Below are positions 1 through 8,097 of a stretch of DNA of 64,000 nucleotides, in pieces (the stretch's first letter is position 1; every line of letters starts with the position of its first letter). The position numbers and the translations under genes are program-made. The stretch covers positions 30,714 through 94,713 of the forward strand of contig NZ_BCSH01000033.1 in assembly GCF_001570765.1 (NCBI RefSeq), written 5' to 3'. Source of the DNA: Nocardiopsis listeri NBRC 13360 (GTDB lineage Bacteria > Actinomycetota > Actinomycetes > Streptosporangiales > Streptosporangiaceae). The notes under the pieces are model-generated. The model was not told the DNA's origin. It searched no databases and worked only from the letters and a program-made list of their open reading frames with translations.

Positions 1-23
1 GCGCCTTCCCAAGGGAGGGCGCG
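1..23. terminator. Hairpin terminator at window edge
   Basis: An inverted repeat GCGCCTTCCC / GGGAGGGCGC closes on a 3-nt loop with one G-T wobble. It lies 50 nt past the stop of the leftward sigma factor gene and probably ends that transcript. The left edge of the window cuts any further context. Confidence 0.6.
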
Positions 24-71
24 CCTTCGCCGTCTCAGTCCACGGCTGTGGTCCGTTCCTGGGCCGACTGA

Positions 72-1709
72 TCAGTCCAGGTAATCGCGGAGCACCTGCG
101 AACGCGAGGGGTGACGGAGCTTCGACATCGTCTTGCTCTCGATCTGCCGGATGCGCTCACGGGTGACCCCGTAGACCTTGCCGATCTCGTCTAAAGTCTT
201 GGGCTGGCCGTCGGTGAGCCCGAAGCGCATGGAGACCACACCGGCCTCGCGCTCGGACAGGGTGTCCAGTACCGAGTGCAGCTGCTCCTGGAGCAGGGTG
301 AAGCTGACGGCCTCACCCGGCTGGATCGCCTCGGAGTCCTCGATGAGGTCACCGAACTCGCTGTCGCCGTCCTCGCCCAGCGGGGTGTGCAGGGAGATCG
401 GCTCGCGACCGTACTTCTGCACCTCGACGACCTTCTCCGGGGTCATGTCGAGTTCCTTGGCCAGCTCCTCCGGGGTGGGCTCACGGCCCAGGTCCTGGAG
501 CATCTGACGCTGTACGCGGGCCAGCTTGTTGATGACCTCGACCATGTGCACCGGGATACGGATGGTGCGGGCCTGGTCGGCCATCGCGCGGGTGATCGCC
601 TGACGGATCCACCAGGTGGCGTACGTGGAGAACTTGAAACCCTTGGTGTAGTCGAACTTCTCCACCGCGCGGATCAGACCGAGGTTGCCCTCCTGGATCA
701 GGTCAAGGAACAGCATGCCGCGACCCGTGTAGCGCTTGGCCAGGGAGACCACCAGACGCAGGTTCGCCTCGAGCAGGTGCTTCTTGGCGCGGCCTCCGTC
801 CTCGGAGATCCACTCGAGCTCGTCGCGAAGCTCGAAGGTGAGGACGTCGTCCTCCTCGGAGAGCTTCTCCTCGGCGAACAGGCCGGCCTCGATGCGCTTG
901 GCGAGCTCGACCTCCTGCTCTGCGTTGAGCAGCGGCACCTTACCGATCTGCTTCAGGTAGTCCTTGACCGGGTCCGCGGTGGCACCGGCCGCGACCACCT
1001 GGGCGGCGGGGGCGTCGTCGTCATCGTCGTACAGGACGAAGGAATCGTCGTCCTTACCGGACTTGACCGGGGCGCCGACCGTCTCCGGCTTGGCCGGCTT
1101 GACGGATTCGGTGTCGGGGGTGTCCTCGACCAGCTCCAGCTCGGCGCCGGTGTGCTCGAGGTCGTCGTCCAGACCATCGTCGGCCGTGTCGCCGGCGTCG
1201 GGCGCCAGCTCCAGGTCCTTCTTGGTGGACTTCTTGGTCGCCGCCTTCTTGGCCGGGGCCTTGGCCGCCGCGGGCTTCTTGGCGGCCGCCTTCTTGGGGG
1301 TGGCCGCCTTCTTCGCGGGGGCCTTCTTGGCCGCGGGCTTCTTCTCGGCGGTCTCCTCGGAGTCGACGACGGCGGTGACCGTCTCCGGCTGCTTTTGGGC
1401 GGCCGCCGCGGCGCGCGCGGGCTTGGTGGTCGAGCGGGTGGTGCTGGACCGAGACGTGGTGGTCTTACGCCGCGTGGTCTTGCGCCGGGAGGAGGCCGAC
1501 TCCGGGACCAGTACGGTCACGCCCTCCTTCGCGAGGCTGCGGAGCACCGACTGCGCCTGCGACATCGGGATTTCGGCCTCTTCGAAGGCACGGCGCACGT
1601 CCTCGGGCTCAAGAAAGCCCTGGGACCGCCCACGCTCGATCAGCTGCTGAATGACGGGCTCTTGCAGTGACTCGGACTGCTTCGAGCGAGTCGAACTGGC
1701 AGATGACAC
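72..1709 (-). CDS. sigA: Principal RNA polymerase sigma factor (HrdB/SigA type)
   Basis: This is the housekeeping group 1 sigma-70 factor. The C-terminal half holds region 1.2 (about residues 245-285), region 2 with its core-binding and -10-reading helix (about 310-390, including the [13 protein letters not shown] stretch), region 3, and the region 4 helix-turn-helix ending [10 protein letters not shown]. The N-terminal part has a long Lys/Ala-rich segment (about 75-172) and then an acidic patch, as in actinobacterial HrdB proteins. I place the start at the GTG at 1709, giving 545 aa, because GAGAGG sits 5 nt upstream and the protein then begins [10 protein letters not shown]. The frame stays open to 1838, but that extension has no ribosome site. 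A PP2C phosphatase gene lies upstream on the same strand. Sure of the family; orthology to HrdB is inferred. Confidence 0.96.
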   Translation of the reverse strand: MSSASSTRSKQSESLQEPVIQQLIERGRSQGFLEPEDVRRAFEEAEIPMSQAQSVLRSLAKEGVTVLVPESASSRRKTTRRKTTTSRSSTTRSTTKPARAAAAAQKQPETVTAVVDSEETAEKKPAAKKAPAKKAATPKKAAAKKPAAAKAPAKKAATKKSTKKDLELAPDAGDTADDGLDDDLEHTGAELELVEDTPDTESVKPAKPETVGAPVKSGKDDDSFVLYDDDDDAPAAQVVAAGATADPVKDYLKQIGKVPLLNAEQEVELAKRIEAGLFAEEKLSEEDDVLTFELRDELEWISEDGGRAKKHLLEANLRLVVSLAKRYTGRGMLFLDLIQEGNLGLIRAVEKFDYTKGFKFSTYATWWIRQAITRAMADQARTIRIPVHMVEVINKLARVQRQMLQDLGREPTPEELAKELDMTPEKVVEVQKYGREPISLHTPLGEDGDSEFGDLIEDSEAIQPGEAVSFTLLQEQLHSVLDTLSEREAGVVSMRFGLTDGQPKTLDEIGKVYGVTRERIRQIESKTMSKLRHPSRSQVLRDYLD

Positions 1710-1902
1710 AAACACCTCTCGAACGGACGTGTGGCGAGATTCGTCGGACCCGGTGGTCCGGATGGCCGGGACCGGGCACTGCACCCTCTCCCACCTGCGG
1801 CCAGGGATCTTCCCCACTGGGCGGGAAGCCGGGGTCACCCCCGCTTCATGGGGCGCGGCGGCTTCTTCACTGTAAGCAAGGCAATGGACTTGTTCGTACG
1901 GT

Positions 1903-3957
1903 CTACCGCTCTGACACCGAATCGATCACCGGAAGCTGAACGGCGAGCAGAGTGACATCATCGTCCTGCTCATACCCTTCGAGCATGCTCTCAACAAGGT
2001 ACTCCAGCATCTGCTGTGGATCGCCCACCACATCGGGCCGGGCGTCAGCCGCCTTCTGGACCAGCTCGTCGAGTCCCGCGTCGACCGATCGTTTGCGGTT
2101 CTCAACCAGTCCATCGGAGTAGAGGGCGACGGTGTTACCGGGTTGGACGAAGAATTTGTGGTGACCTCTCGTGGAGCTGACCCCGAGCGGTGTGTCCGGC
2201 TCGGTCTCGAGCAGCGAGGGCCCGGCGTTACCGGCGACGACCAGCGGCGGAAGATGCCCCGCGTTGCTGAGGTCGAGTTGTCCGGTCACCGGATCCAAGA
2301 CGAAGTAGACCAGGGTCGTTACCTGGTCCATTCCCTCCGTGGCCGAGAACATGCGGTCGAGTCCGGTCAGGACGTCGGCCGGTTCCGGCATGGAGAACGC
2401 CAGAGCACGCAACGCGTTGCGGATCCGGCTCATTCCCGCGGCGGCCGGGATGCCCTTGCCCATGACGTCGCCGAGGACCCCGGCGACCCGGCCGTCCGGC
2501 AGGGGGAAGGCGTCGTACCAGTCGCCGCCCACCTGCACGTGTTGGGAGCCCGACCGGTAGTAGGCGGCCAAGCGCACACCACGGACCTCGGGAAGTTCCT
2601 CCGGAAGCAGGCTGCGCTGGAGTTCCTCGGCGGTGCCGTGTTCGCGTTCGTAGACGATGGCCCGGCCGATGGCCAGGGCGCACTGCCCGGCGAGCGCCTC
2701 CAGGAAGACGCGTTCCTCGTCGGTGACCTCGCGTGGGGACGTGAAGGAGAAACGCAGGGCACCGATGGGGCGCCCCGCCGCCATCATCGGCAACGCCACC
2801 CAGGCACGCTCGTCGGTGCGTTCCAGGATTTCCTCGACCTCGGGTACGCCGTCGAGGAGTTCGCGTAGTTCGGCGGGGCCGGCGGCCAGTCGGGGCACGC
2901 GATCGGCCACGGCCAGCGCCGCGATATCCGGGTAGTCCAGCGAGAACCCGTTGCGCGGCAGCCCCTGGGAGTCGTCGGCGGAGAGCATGCGCAGGCGCAG
3001 CCGGTCCCGGTCGAACAGGGCCAGGGAGGTGTGGTCCGCTCCCACTCCGGAGCGGCCGATCTCGGACATGGCCTGGACGACCTCCTCGGCGGTAAGGGCC
3101 TCGGCCAGGTCGGAGGTGGCCTTCTGCAGGCGAGCGGTGCGCATGGCCGCCTCGCTGAGCTGCTGGTTGAGCCGTTGACGCAGCTCCTCGGCCTCGCGTT
3201 CGGTGGTGACGTCGACCAGGGTGCCGACCCACTCGGCGGTCTCGGCGCCGTCCATGACCGGGTTGGCCCGGGCACGGTAGTGGTCGTAGCCGCCCGAGCG
3301 CGTACGGACGCGGAACATGGCGTCGAAGGGGGTCACGTCCAGGACGGCGTCGTCCCAGGCGCGTGCGACGCGGGACCGGTCGTCGGGATGGACGGCGTCC
3401 AGCCAACCATGGCCCAGGTAGGACTCCAGGTCCTGTCCGGTGAGGGTGCGCCACTGGGGGCAGTCCTCGTGCACCTCGCCACCGGGGCCGGCCGCCCAGA
3501 TGATCTGGTTGCCGGCCTGGAGCAGGGCGCGCAGGCGCCGCTCGCCTCGGTGCGCGACGTCCTCGTGGTCGCGGGCGCCGATGAGCGCGATGTGTTCGTC
3601 ACCTCCGGCCGGGTCGTTGACCGGGAACCAGGTCAGGTCCCAGTTCTGGCCCTCGGTGGTGCGGTGGTGGCCGCGCACGGCCCGACCGGTCTCTCGCACC
3701 GACGCCACGGACTCGGTCTGGGCGACGGCGCCGGAGGCGTCACCACCCTCCCTCAGGACCTGGCCCGGGGTACGTCCCAGACAGCGCTCGGGGGTACTGC
3801 CGAAGACGGCGGCCATGCGGGGGTTGATCGAACCGAAGACGTCGTCGGGTCCGAGCAGGGCGAACCCGATGGGAGCGTCGGTGAGCAGGGTCTGCACAGC
3901 GTCCGGTAGTTCCGCCACATTGATTCGGGGAGGGGGAATGGACGTCTCGGCGCTCAA
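1903..3957 (-). CDS. PAS-PAS-GAF-PP2C (SpoIIE/RsbU-type) serine phosphatase
   Basis: A 684-aa multidomain sensor phosphatase. Two PAS-like segments (about residues 15-130 and 140-255) precede a GAF-like region (about 275-425) and a C-terminal PP2C/SpoIIE domain (about 445-675). The metal-binding motifs are intact: GGDWYD, GDVMGKG, YSDGLVE and DDVTLL. Enzymes of this type dephosphorylate anti-anti-sigma proteins in partner-switching cascades that release alternative sigma factors. No anti-sigma or anti-anti-sigma gene is next to it, so its partner is unknown. There is no transmembrane segment, so it should sense a cytoplasmic signal. The start is a TTG with AGGTG about 9 nt upstream. The next gene is the principal sigma factor, but that is not the usual target of this family. 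Confidence 0.92.
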   Translation of the reverse strand: MSAETSIPPPRINVAELPDAVQTLLTDAPIGFALLGPDDVFGSINPRMAAVFGSTPERCLGRTPGQVLREGGDASGAVAQTESVASVRETGRAVRGHHRTTEGQNWDLTWFPVNDPAGGDEHIALIGARDHEDVAHRGERRLRALLQAGNQIIWAAGPGGEVHEDCPQWRTLTGQDLESYLGHGWLDAVHPDDRSRVARAWDDAVLDVTPFDAMFRVRTRSGGYDHYRARANPVMDGAETAEWVGTLVDVTTEREAEELRQRLNQQLSEAAMRTARLQKATSDLAEALTAEEVVQAMSEIGRSGVGADHTSLALFDRDRLRLRMLSADDSQGLPRNGFSLDYPDIAALAVADRVPRLAAGPAELRELLDGVPEVEEILERTDERAWVALPMMAAGRPIGALRFSFTSPREVTDEERVFLEALAGQCALAIGRAIVYEREHGTAEELQRSLLPEELPEVRGVRLAAYYRSGSQHVQVGGDWYDAFPLPDGRVAGVLGDVMGKGIPAAAGMSRIRNALRALAFSMPEPADVLTGLDRMFSATEGMDQVTTLVYFVLDPVTGQLDLSNAGHLPPLVVAGNAGPSLLETEPDTPLGVSSTRGHHKFFVQPGNTVALYSDGLVENRKRSVDAGLDELVQKAADARPDVVGDPQQMLEYLVESMLEGYEQDDDVTLLAVQLPVIDSVSER

Positions 3958-4514
3958 CTGCTCGACACCTCCGGAGCCGTTGGAATCCCCATCGGGGCTG
4001 TTCTCGGACCGTGTGGTCCCTTGCGCACCGTGCCCGCCGTCCGTGTTCGATGACGCTTATGGCGCGGGGTGCGCGGCGCCGATTCCGTTCGGGGGCTCCG
4101 CGGCTCCCAGGAGTCACGCTCGATGACTCCTCTCGGCCGCTGTCACGGCTCAAGCATAAGACACGGCTCTGCGCACGCAACGTCCGTGGCTTCGGGGGCA
4201 CGGTTGCGCACGGAAGGTAAATAGTAGGCCACCGGACGCCGTGCACACAGTCGACCGGGGGTTTCAGCGGCGTGTTCTCCCATAATTCCAGACGATGGCC
4301 GACTGGCGGCGAACTCTCTGGAACAGGACTGTTATATGTCCAAAACGCCCATTTCGTGGTGATGGCCCATGGGGGTGACACCGCTCGGGTAAACGGTACC
4401 TCCCCCAGGTTTTATCAACAGCGTGCCGCGCGAGAGGTTGACAGTTGCTTCAGAACAAGTGGAATAGGTGGAGGTCACCGTCCAGACCATCTTCAGCTAG
4501 GGGTGTGAGCAAGA
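3958..4514. other. Intergenic region, 557 bases
   Basis: Divergent upstream region of the PP2C phosphatase (left) and a small rightward gene (right). I see no credible coding sequence. A TTGACA hexamer at 4438-4443 could be a -35 element for the rightward gene, but the hexamer at the right distance (GGAATA/GAATAG) is a poor -10, so I do not call a promoter. The stretch 4200-4440 is less GC-rich than its surroundings, as expected of a regulatory region. Confidence 0.4.
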
Positions 4515-4793
4515 ATGCTCCAGACCTTCCCGGTCCAGGATCTCAGTCGGATCTCGGCAAGGCTTCATGACGAGTTCAGCGCGCTGTCCCACCGATGCGT
4601 GGAACGTTGCGTCAGCGACACCTGGAACTGTGCCGAACACCTGGGCATCACGGTCACACCGCATCTCGTCGAGAGGGTCGCCCGCGAGCACCTCGCGGCG
4701 ATGGTGAAGTCCGTGCCGCCCTCCCCACATACCGCCCCGCGTACGGGAACCGCACTGTTCACCGGTCGCCGCGCGATCCCCGAACCGCGGTGA
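4515..4793 (+). CDS. Small three-helix-type protein, function unknown
   Basis: A 92-aa protein. Residues 8-65 look like three amphipathic helices with the pattern RLHDEFSALS...VERCVSD...VTPHLVERVAREHL. This resembles the short actinobacterial proteins annotated as three-helix-bundle dimerisation domain proteins. The last 25 residues are Pro/Arg-rich and probably disordered. The ATG follows a weak GGGGTGTGAG ribosome site. It lies 45 nt before a separately promoted gene, so co-transcription is uncertain. Function unknown. Confidence 0.6.
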   Translation: MLQTFPVQDLSRISARLHDEFSALSHRCVERCVSDTWNCAEHLGITVTPHLVERVAREHLAAMVKSVPPSPHTAPRTGTALFTGRRAIPEPR

Positions 4794-4838
4794 TCCGACG
4801 AGGGCACCTCCGGCCGCCGGCCGGCATACGCTCGGAGC

Positions 4839-6452
4839 GTGCCCTCCGCTACGCCCCCACCCACAGGACCCGACGTTCCCGTCGCAGCGTTCGAGGAAAT
4901 GCTGCGCGCGGCCAGAGCGCTGCTCGCCATGCGCCACCCGCTGGACGCCGAGCTGTCCTTCAGCGAGCTGCTGGGCTCCTGGTGGGGACAACGAGTCCCC
5001 GGGGTGGACGTGGAACGGCTGCTCGGCGAGGGCCTCATCACCCACGCCACGGCCTCCGGGAAACCCGCGGGTCTGGGGGTGCTCGCCGCGATCACCGCGC
5101 TGGGCACCTCGGCCTCCCAACGCGACCTCGCGGAACAGGGCATGATCGCGCTGCGCGAGCGGGGTCTGCACGCACCGGCCTGGGCCTCCCAGCTGGGCGA
5201 GGTCACCCCCGTCGCCGCCTACGTCAACGGCGACCGCTTCGGCGACACCGACGACGTGGTGTGCGTGTACGCCCGTGACTCCGGCGAACCCGAGCACGCC
5301 CTCATCCTCGTGCTGGACCACAACAGCGGCGGCCTGCTGCGCGACGCGTGGGTGACCACCAAGGTGGACCGGCTCCTGGCGCAGTGCCGTGAACGCGCGC
5401 GCACCGACGACTTCGCCCGATTCGAGGAAACGCCCCTGCCCCAGGCGCGGGCGCTCCTGCTCCGCGCGCTGGAACGCACCGAGAGCGTGGTGACCGGGGA
5501 GGTCGACAACCCCGTCGGGGTCTCACGGTCCGACCTCACCGGTGGTTCGCTGGCCGCCCACTTCGCCTTGGCCGCCTCCCGTATCAAGCGGCTGCCCGAG
5601 GGCAGGGCGCACCAGCCGATGTGGCGGCGCGACCGCCGCGCGGTCCTGGCGGCCCGCTTCCTCGCCTCGGACCAGGCCGCCGAGCTGTCCGACTCCTACG
5701 CCGCCAGCCGGTGCGCGGACCACATCATCACCTACGGCTGCGACGTCGACTCCGGGCGCCCGCTGCGAGTCAGCCCGCGCAAGGTCGAGTCGTTCCTGCT
5801 GCACTGGCTGCCCGGTCGGGTGGTGCTGCTGTCCGAGGAACAGGAGGCGATGCCGCACGTGCTCGCCGCGTGGGTGCGCTGGGCCGGGGCACAGAACGAC
5901 CTGCCCGAAGTCGCGGTCGGGGCCACCTTGGACACCGTGTGGGAGACCACCGCGGAGTTCGCCCGCACCTACCGCGATCCCGCCCGCCCCCTCGGGCTAC
6001 GGCAGGAGGCGGTGCGCCGGTTGTTGCCCGACGGCGACTTCGGGTCCCTGGCCCGCCGGATGTTCGCGTTCCCCCTGTTGGCCAGCGAACTGATCACCGA
6101 CGCCCCCGACGAGTTCGACCCGTCGACCTCACGTGGCCGTCGCGCCCTGCTTCGTCTGGACCACTTCGCCGAGTACGAGGAGGCCCCGCACAGCGGCCGC
6201 CACCACTCCACCGGACAGGACCACTGGTACCGACCCGTACGGGGCACCGACCCCGAGCGCGAGAAGGAGCTGGACCGCCACGAGCGCCTGGCCAAGCGCC
6301 TGTGGGACGGACGCCCCGCCAACCTGTGGGCGGCGGCCCGACGGATGCTGGATCGCGGCCTGGACCGCCCCACCGTGCTCACCCATCTGACCGAGGCGCT
6401 GTTCGGCGCCACCGGCGAGAACGACCTGCGCCGCCGCCTCGACGCCCTGTGA
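4839..6452 (+). CDS. Conserved actinobacterial hypothetical protein
   Basis: A 537-aa soluble protein that I do not recognise by function. The N-terminal half (residues 1-200) includes a VCVYARDSGEPEHALILVLD segment that looks like beta strands. The C-terminal part is rich in helices and Arg/Leu (ALLLRALERTES, RRLLPDGDFGSLARRMF) and ends RRRLDAL. There is no signal peptide or membrane segment. The GTG start at 4839 lies 6 nt after a TACGCT hexamer (4827-4832), which suggests a leaderless transcript; no ribosome site competes with it. The gene is convergent with a tyrosine phosphatase gene 21 nt downstream. Confidence 0.8.
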   Translation: MPSATPPPTGPDVPVAAFEEMLRAARALLAMRHPLDAELSFSELLGSWWGQRVPGVDVERLLGEGLITHATASGKPAGLGVLAAITALGTSASQRDLAEQGMIALRERGLHAPAWASQLGEVTPVAAYVNGDRFGDTDDVVCVYARDSGEPEHALILVLDHNSGGLLRDAWVTTKVDRLLAQCRERARTDDFARFEETPLPQARALLLRALERTESVVTGEVDNPVGVSRSDLTGGSLAAHFALAASRIKRLPEGRAHQPMWRRDRRAVLAARFLASDQAAELSDSYAASRCADHIITYGCDVDSGRPLRVSPRKVESFLLHWLPGRVVLLSEEQEAMPHVLAAWVRWAGAQNDLPEVAVGATLDTVWETTAEFARTYRDPARPLGLRQEAVRRLLPDGDFGSLARRMFAFPLLASELITDAPDEFDPSTSRGRRALLRLDHFAEYEEAPHSGRHHSTGQDHWYRPVRGTDPEREKELDRHERLAKRLWDGRPANLWAAARRMLDRGLDRPTVLTHLTEALFGATGENDLRRRLDAL

Positions 6453-6473
6453 CCGAGGCGCGGCGCGCGTCGA

Positions 6474-7253
6474 TCAAGCGAGCATCCGACCCTTGAGGCC
6501 GTCGATGGTGGCGCCGGTGAGCTTGAGTCCCCGCTCGACGTAGCCGTCGAAGGACCCGTACTCCTGGTCGACGATGTCGAACGCGCTGTCCAGGTAGCCG
6601 GGCTTGACCCGGGTCATCGGCTCGATGTCCTCCCACGGCAGACCGCTCTCCTGGGACAGCAGTCGCATCCAGTGGTCGGTGGCGGCCTGACGATCGTTGC
6701 TGGCGACGTAGTCCGTCGTCACGACCTCCCGCTCCACCCCCAAGAGGGTGAGCAGCAGTGCCGCGCCCCAACCGGTGCGGTCCTTGCCGGCGCTGCAGTG
6801 GAAGACCAGAGCGGTCGGTCCCTTGGCGGCGCGTTCGACCAGGTCGCGGTAGCCGTCCAGGGCCTCGGTGTCGGTGACCAGTCCGCGGTAGACGTCGTAC
6901 ATGTAGCGCTCGGCCGCACCGCCGCCGAACGCGACGCGGGCCTGCTCGGGATCGGCGAACAGGTCGATGAAGTTGGCGCCGGCCGAGTCGGTCCTCTGCA
7001 CGCCGATCGCCGCGTACTCGGCGCCGTCCGGGATCAGGTCGGGGAGCCGGTCGCGTTCGTGGGAACTGCGCAGGTCGATGAGCTGGCGGATGCCGAAACC
7101 GTCGTAGGTGGTCCGCTCCTGCTCGGTGAGGGTGTGCAGCGCGTCCGAGCGGTAGAGCAGCCCGGAACGCACGGTGCGACCTTCCTTCGTGCGGTGGCCG
7201 CCGAGGTCACGGAAGTTGGGGGCACTGGGGAGGAGGAAACCGTCGTTCGTCAC
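6474..7253 (-). CDS. Tyrosine-protein phosphatase (DSP/PTP-like family)
   Basis: A 259-aa phosphatase with the P-loop signature HCSAGKDRTG, in which Cys is the nucleophile and Arg binds phosphate. The N-terminal NFRDLGGHRTKEGRTVRSGLLYRS motif is typical of the bacterial tyrosine and lipid phosphatase family that includes mycobacterial PtpB and Streptomyces homologues. The start at GTG 7253 gives an N-terminus just before NDGFLLPSAPNFRDLGG, and a GGAGGTGGG lies 13 nt upstream; in-frame codons run further upstream but look non-coding. It lies 82 nt downstream of a sugar nucleotidyltransferase gene and may share its transcript. The substrate (phosphotyrosine or phosphoinositide-like) is not known. 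Confidence 0.88.
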   Translation of the reverse strand: MTNDGFLLPSAPNFRDLGGHRTKEGRTVRSGLLYRSDALHTLTEQERTTYDGFGIRQLIDLRSSHERDRLPDLIPDGAEYAAIGVQRTDSAGANFIDLFADPEQARVAFGGGAAERYMYDVYRGLVTDTEALDGYRDLVERAAKGPTALVFHCSAGKDRTGWGAALLLTLLGVEREVVTTDYVASNDRQAATDHWMRLLSQESGLPWEDIEPMTRVKPGYLDSAFDIVDQEYGSFDGYVERGLKLTGATIDGLKGRMLA

Positions 7254-7335
7254 GATCGAGACGATACCCACCTCCCCGATGCCCTCGCGGCACGGGGTCC
7301 GACGGCCGGATGGATTCCTGCCGCTCGCGCAGGGT

Positions 7336-8061
7336 TCAGGCGCGCAGGGCCTCGATCTCGACCCCGGCCTCCTTGACGTCCTTGGCGGTGTCCACACCGC
7401 GCCAGAACCCTTCGATGCGGTAGGCCGTGAGCCTGCCGGCCGCCGCCAGTTCGGGGAAGGTCGAGGACTCGTGGTCGCCCTTGGTCGGCAGCAGCGGGGT
7501 GATGCCGGGCTCGAACAGGTAGACGCCCGCGTTGATCCAGACCGGCAACAGCGGGCTCTGGGTGAACCCCTCGACACGATCCTCCTCGTCGACGTCGACG
7601 ATGCCCCAGGTGGTGCGGAACTGCGACAGCGCCAGTGTGGCGAGGCCGCCCTTGGCCCGGTGCCGGCGGGTCAGTTCGTCCAGTGGGAACCAGGTGAGGA
7701 CATCGCCGTTGAGGGCGAAGTAGGGGGCCTCCGGGTCGCGCAACCCGCCGGCGGCGTAGCGCAGGGCACCACCGCGGCCGAGCGGTTCGTCCTCCACCAG
7801 GAGGGTGATCTCGGGGCCCTCGGTACGTGCTTCCAGGTGCTCGCGCAGGACCTCGGCCTTGTAGCCGCAGGACACCACGACCTGCTCGACGCCGTGCGAG
7901 GACAACCATTCGAGTTGGTAGTCGATGATGGGCCGTCCGGCCACCTCCACCATCGCCTTGGGGCGGGTGTCGGTGTAGGGCCGCAACCGGGTGGCCTGTC
8001 CGCCGGCAAGGATCAGTGCCTGCGTGACGGGGGTTTCGCTGGATGAGGGTGAGGCGGTCAT
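7336..8061 (-). CDS. Sugar-phosphate nucleotidyltransferase (NTP_transferase family)
   Basis: A 241-aa enzyme that should join an NTP to a sugar-1-phosphate to give an NDP-sugar. The nucleotide-binding signature LILAGGQATRLRPYTDTRPKAM (about residues 16-37) is complete, and the metal-binding Asp appears in ALNGDVLTWFP. The length fits single-domain mannose-1-phosphate guanylyltransferase or glucose-1-phosphate thymidylyltransferase relatives without the C-terminal beta-helix, so the sugar cannot be named. The ATG is preceded by TACTGT at 8069-8074 with a 7-nt spacer and no ribosome site, suggesting a leaderless message. The tyrosine phosphatase gene follows. Confidence 0.85.
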   Translation of the reverse strand: MTASPSSSETPVTQALILAGGQATRLRPYTDTRPKAMVEVAGRPIIDYQLEWLSSHGVEQVVVSCGYKAEVLREHLEARTEGPEITLLVEDEPLGRGGALRYAAGGLRDPEAPYFALNGDVLTWFPLDELTRRHRAKGGLATLALSQFRTTWGIVDVDEEDRVEGFTQSPLLPVWINAGVYLFEPGITPLLPTKGDHESSTFPELAAAGRLTAYRIEGFWRGVDTAKDVKEAGVEIEALRA

Positions 8062-8097
8062 ATACCGGACAGTAGCAGCCGCCGGGTCTACGGGCCG

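Noticed and set aside
276..1670. Long open frame on the plus strand over the sigma factor gene (464 codons)
   Set aside because: Antisense shadow caused by high GC; low-complexity Gly/Leu-rich product, and the minus frame encodes a clear sigma factor.
4438..4465. TTGACA promoter before the 92-aa gene
   Set aside because: The -35 is perfect but no acceptable -10 lies 16-19 bp downstream, so it was not called as a feature.
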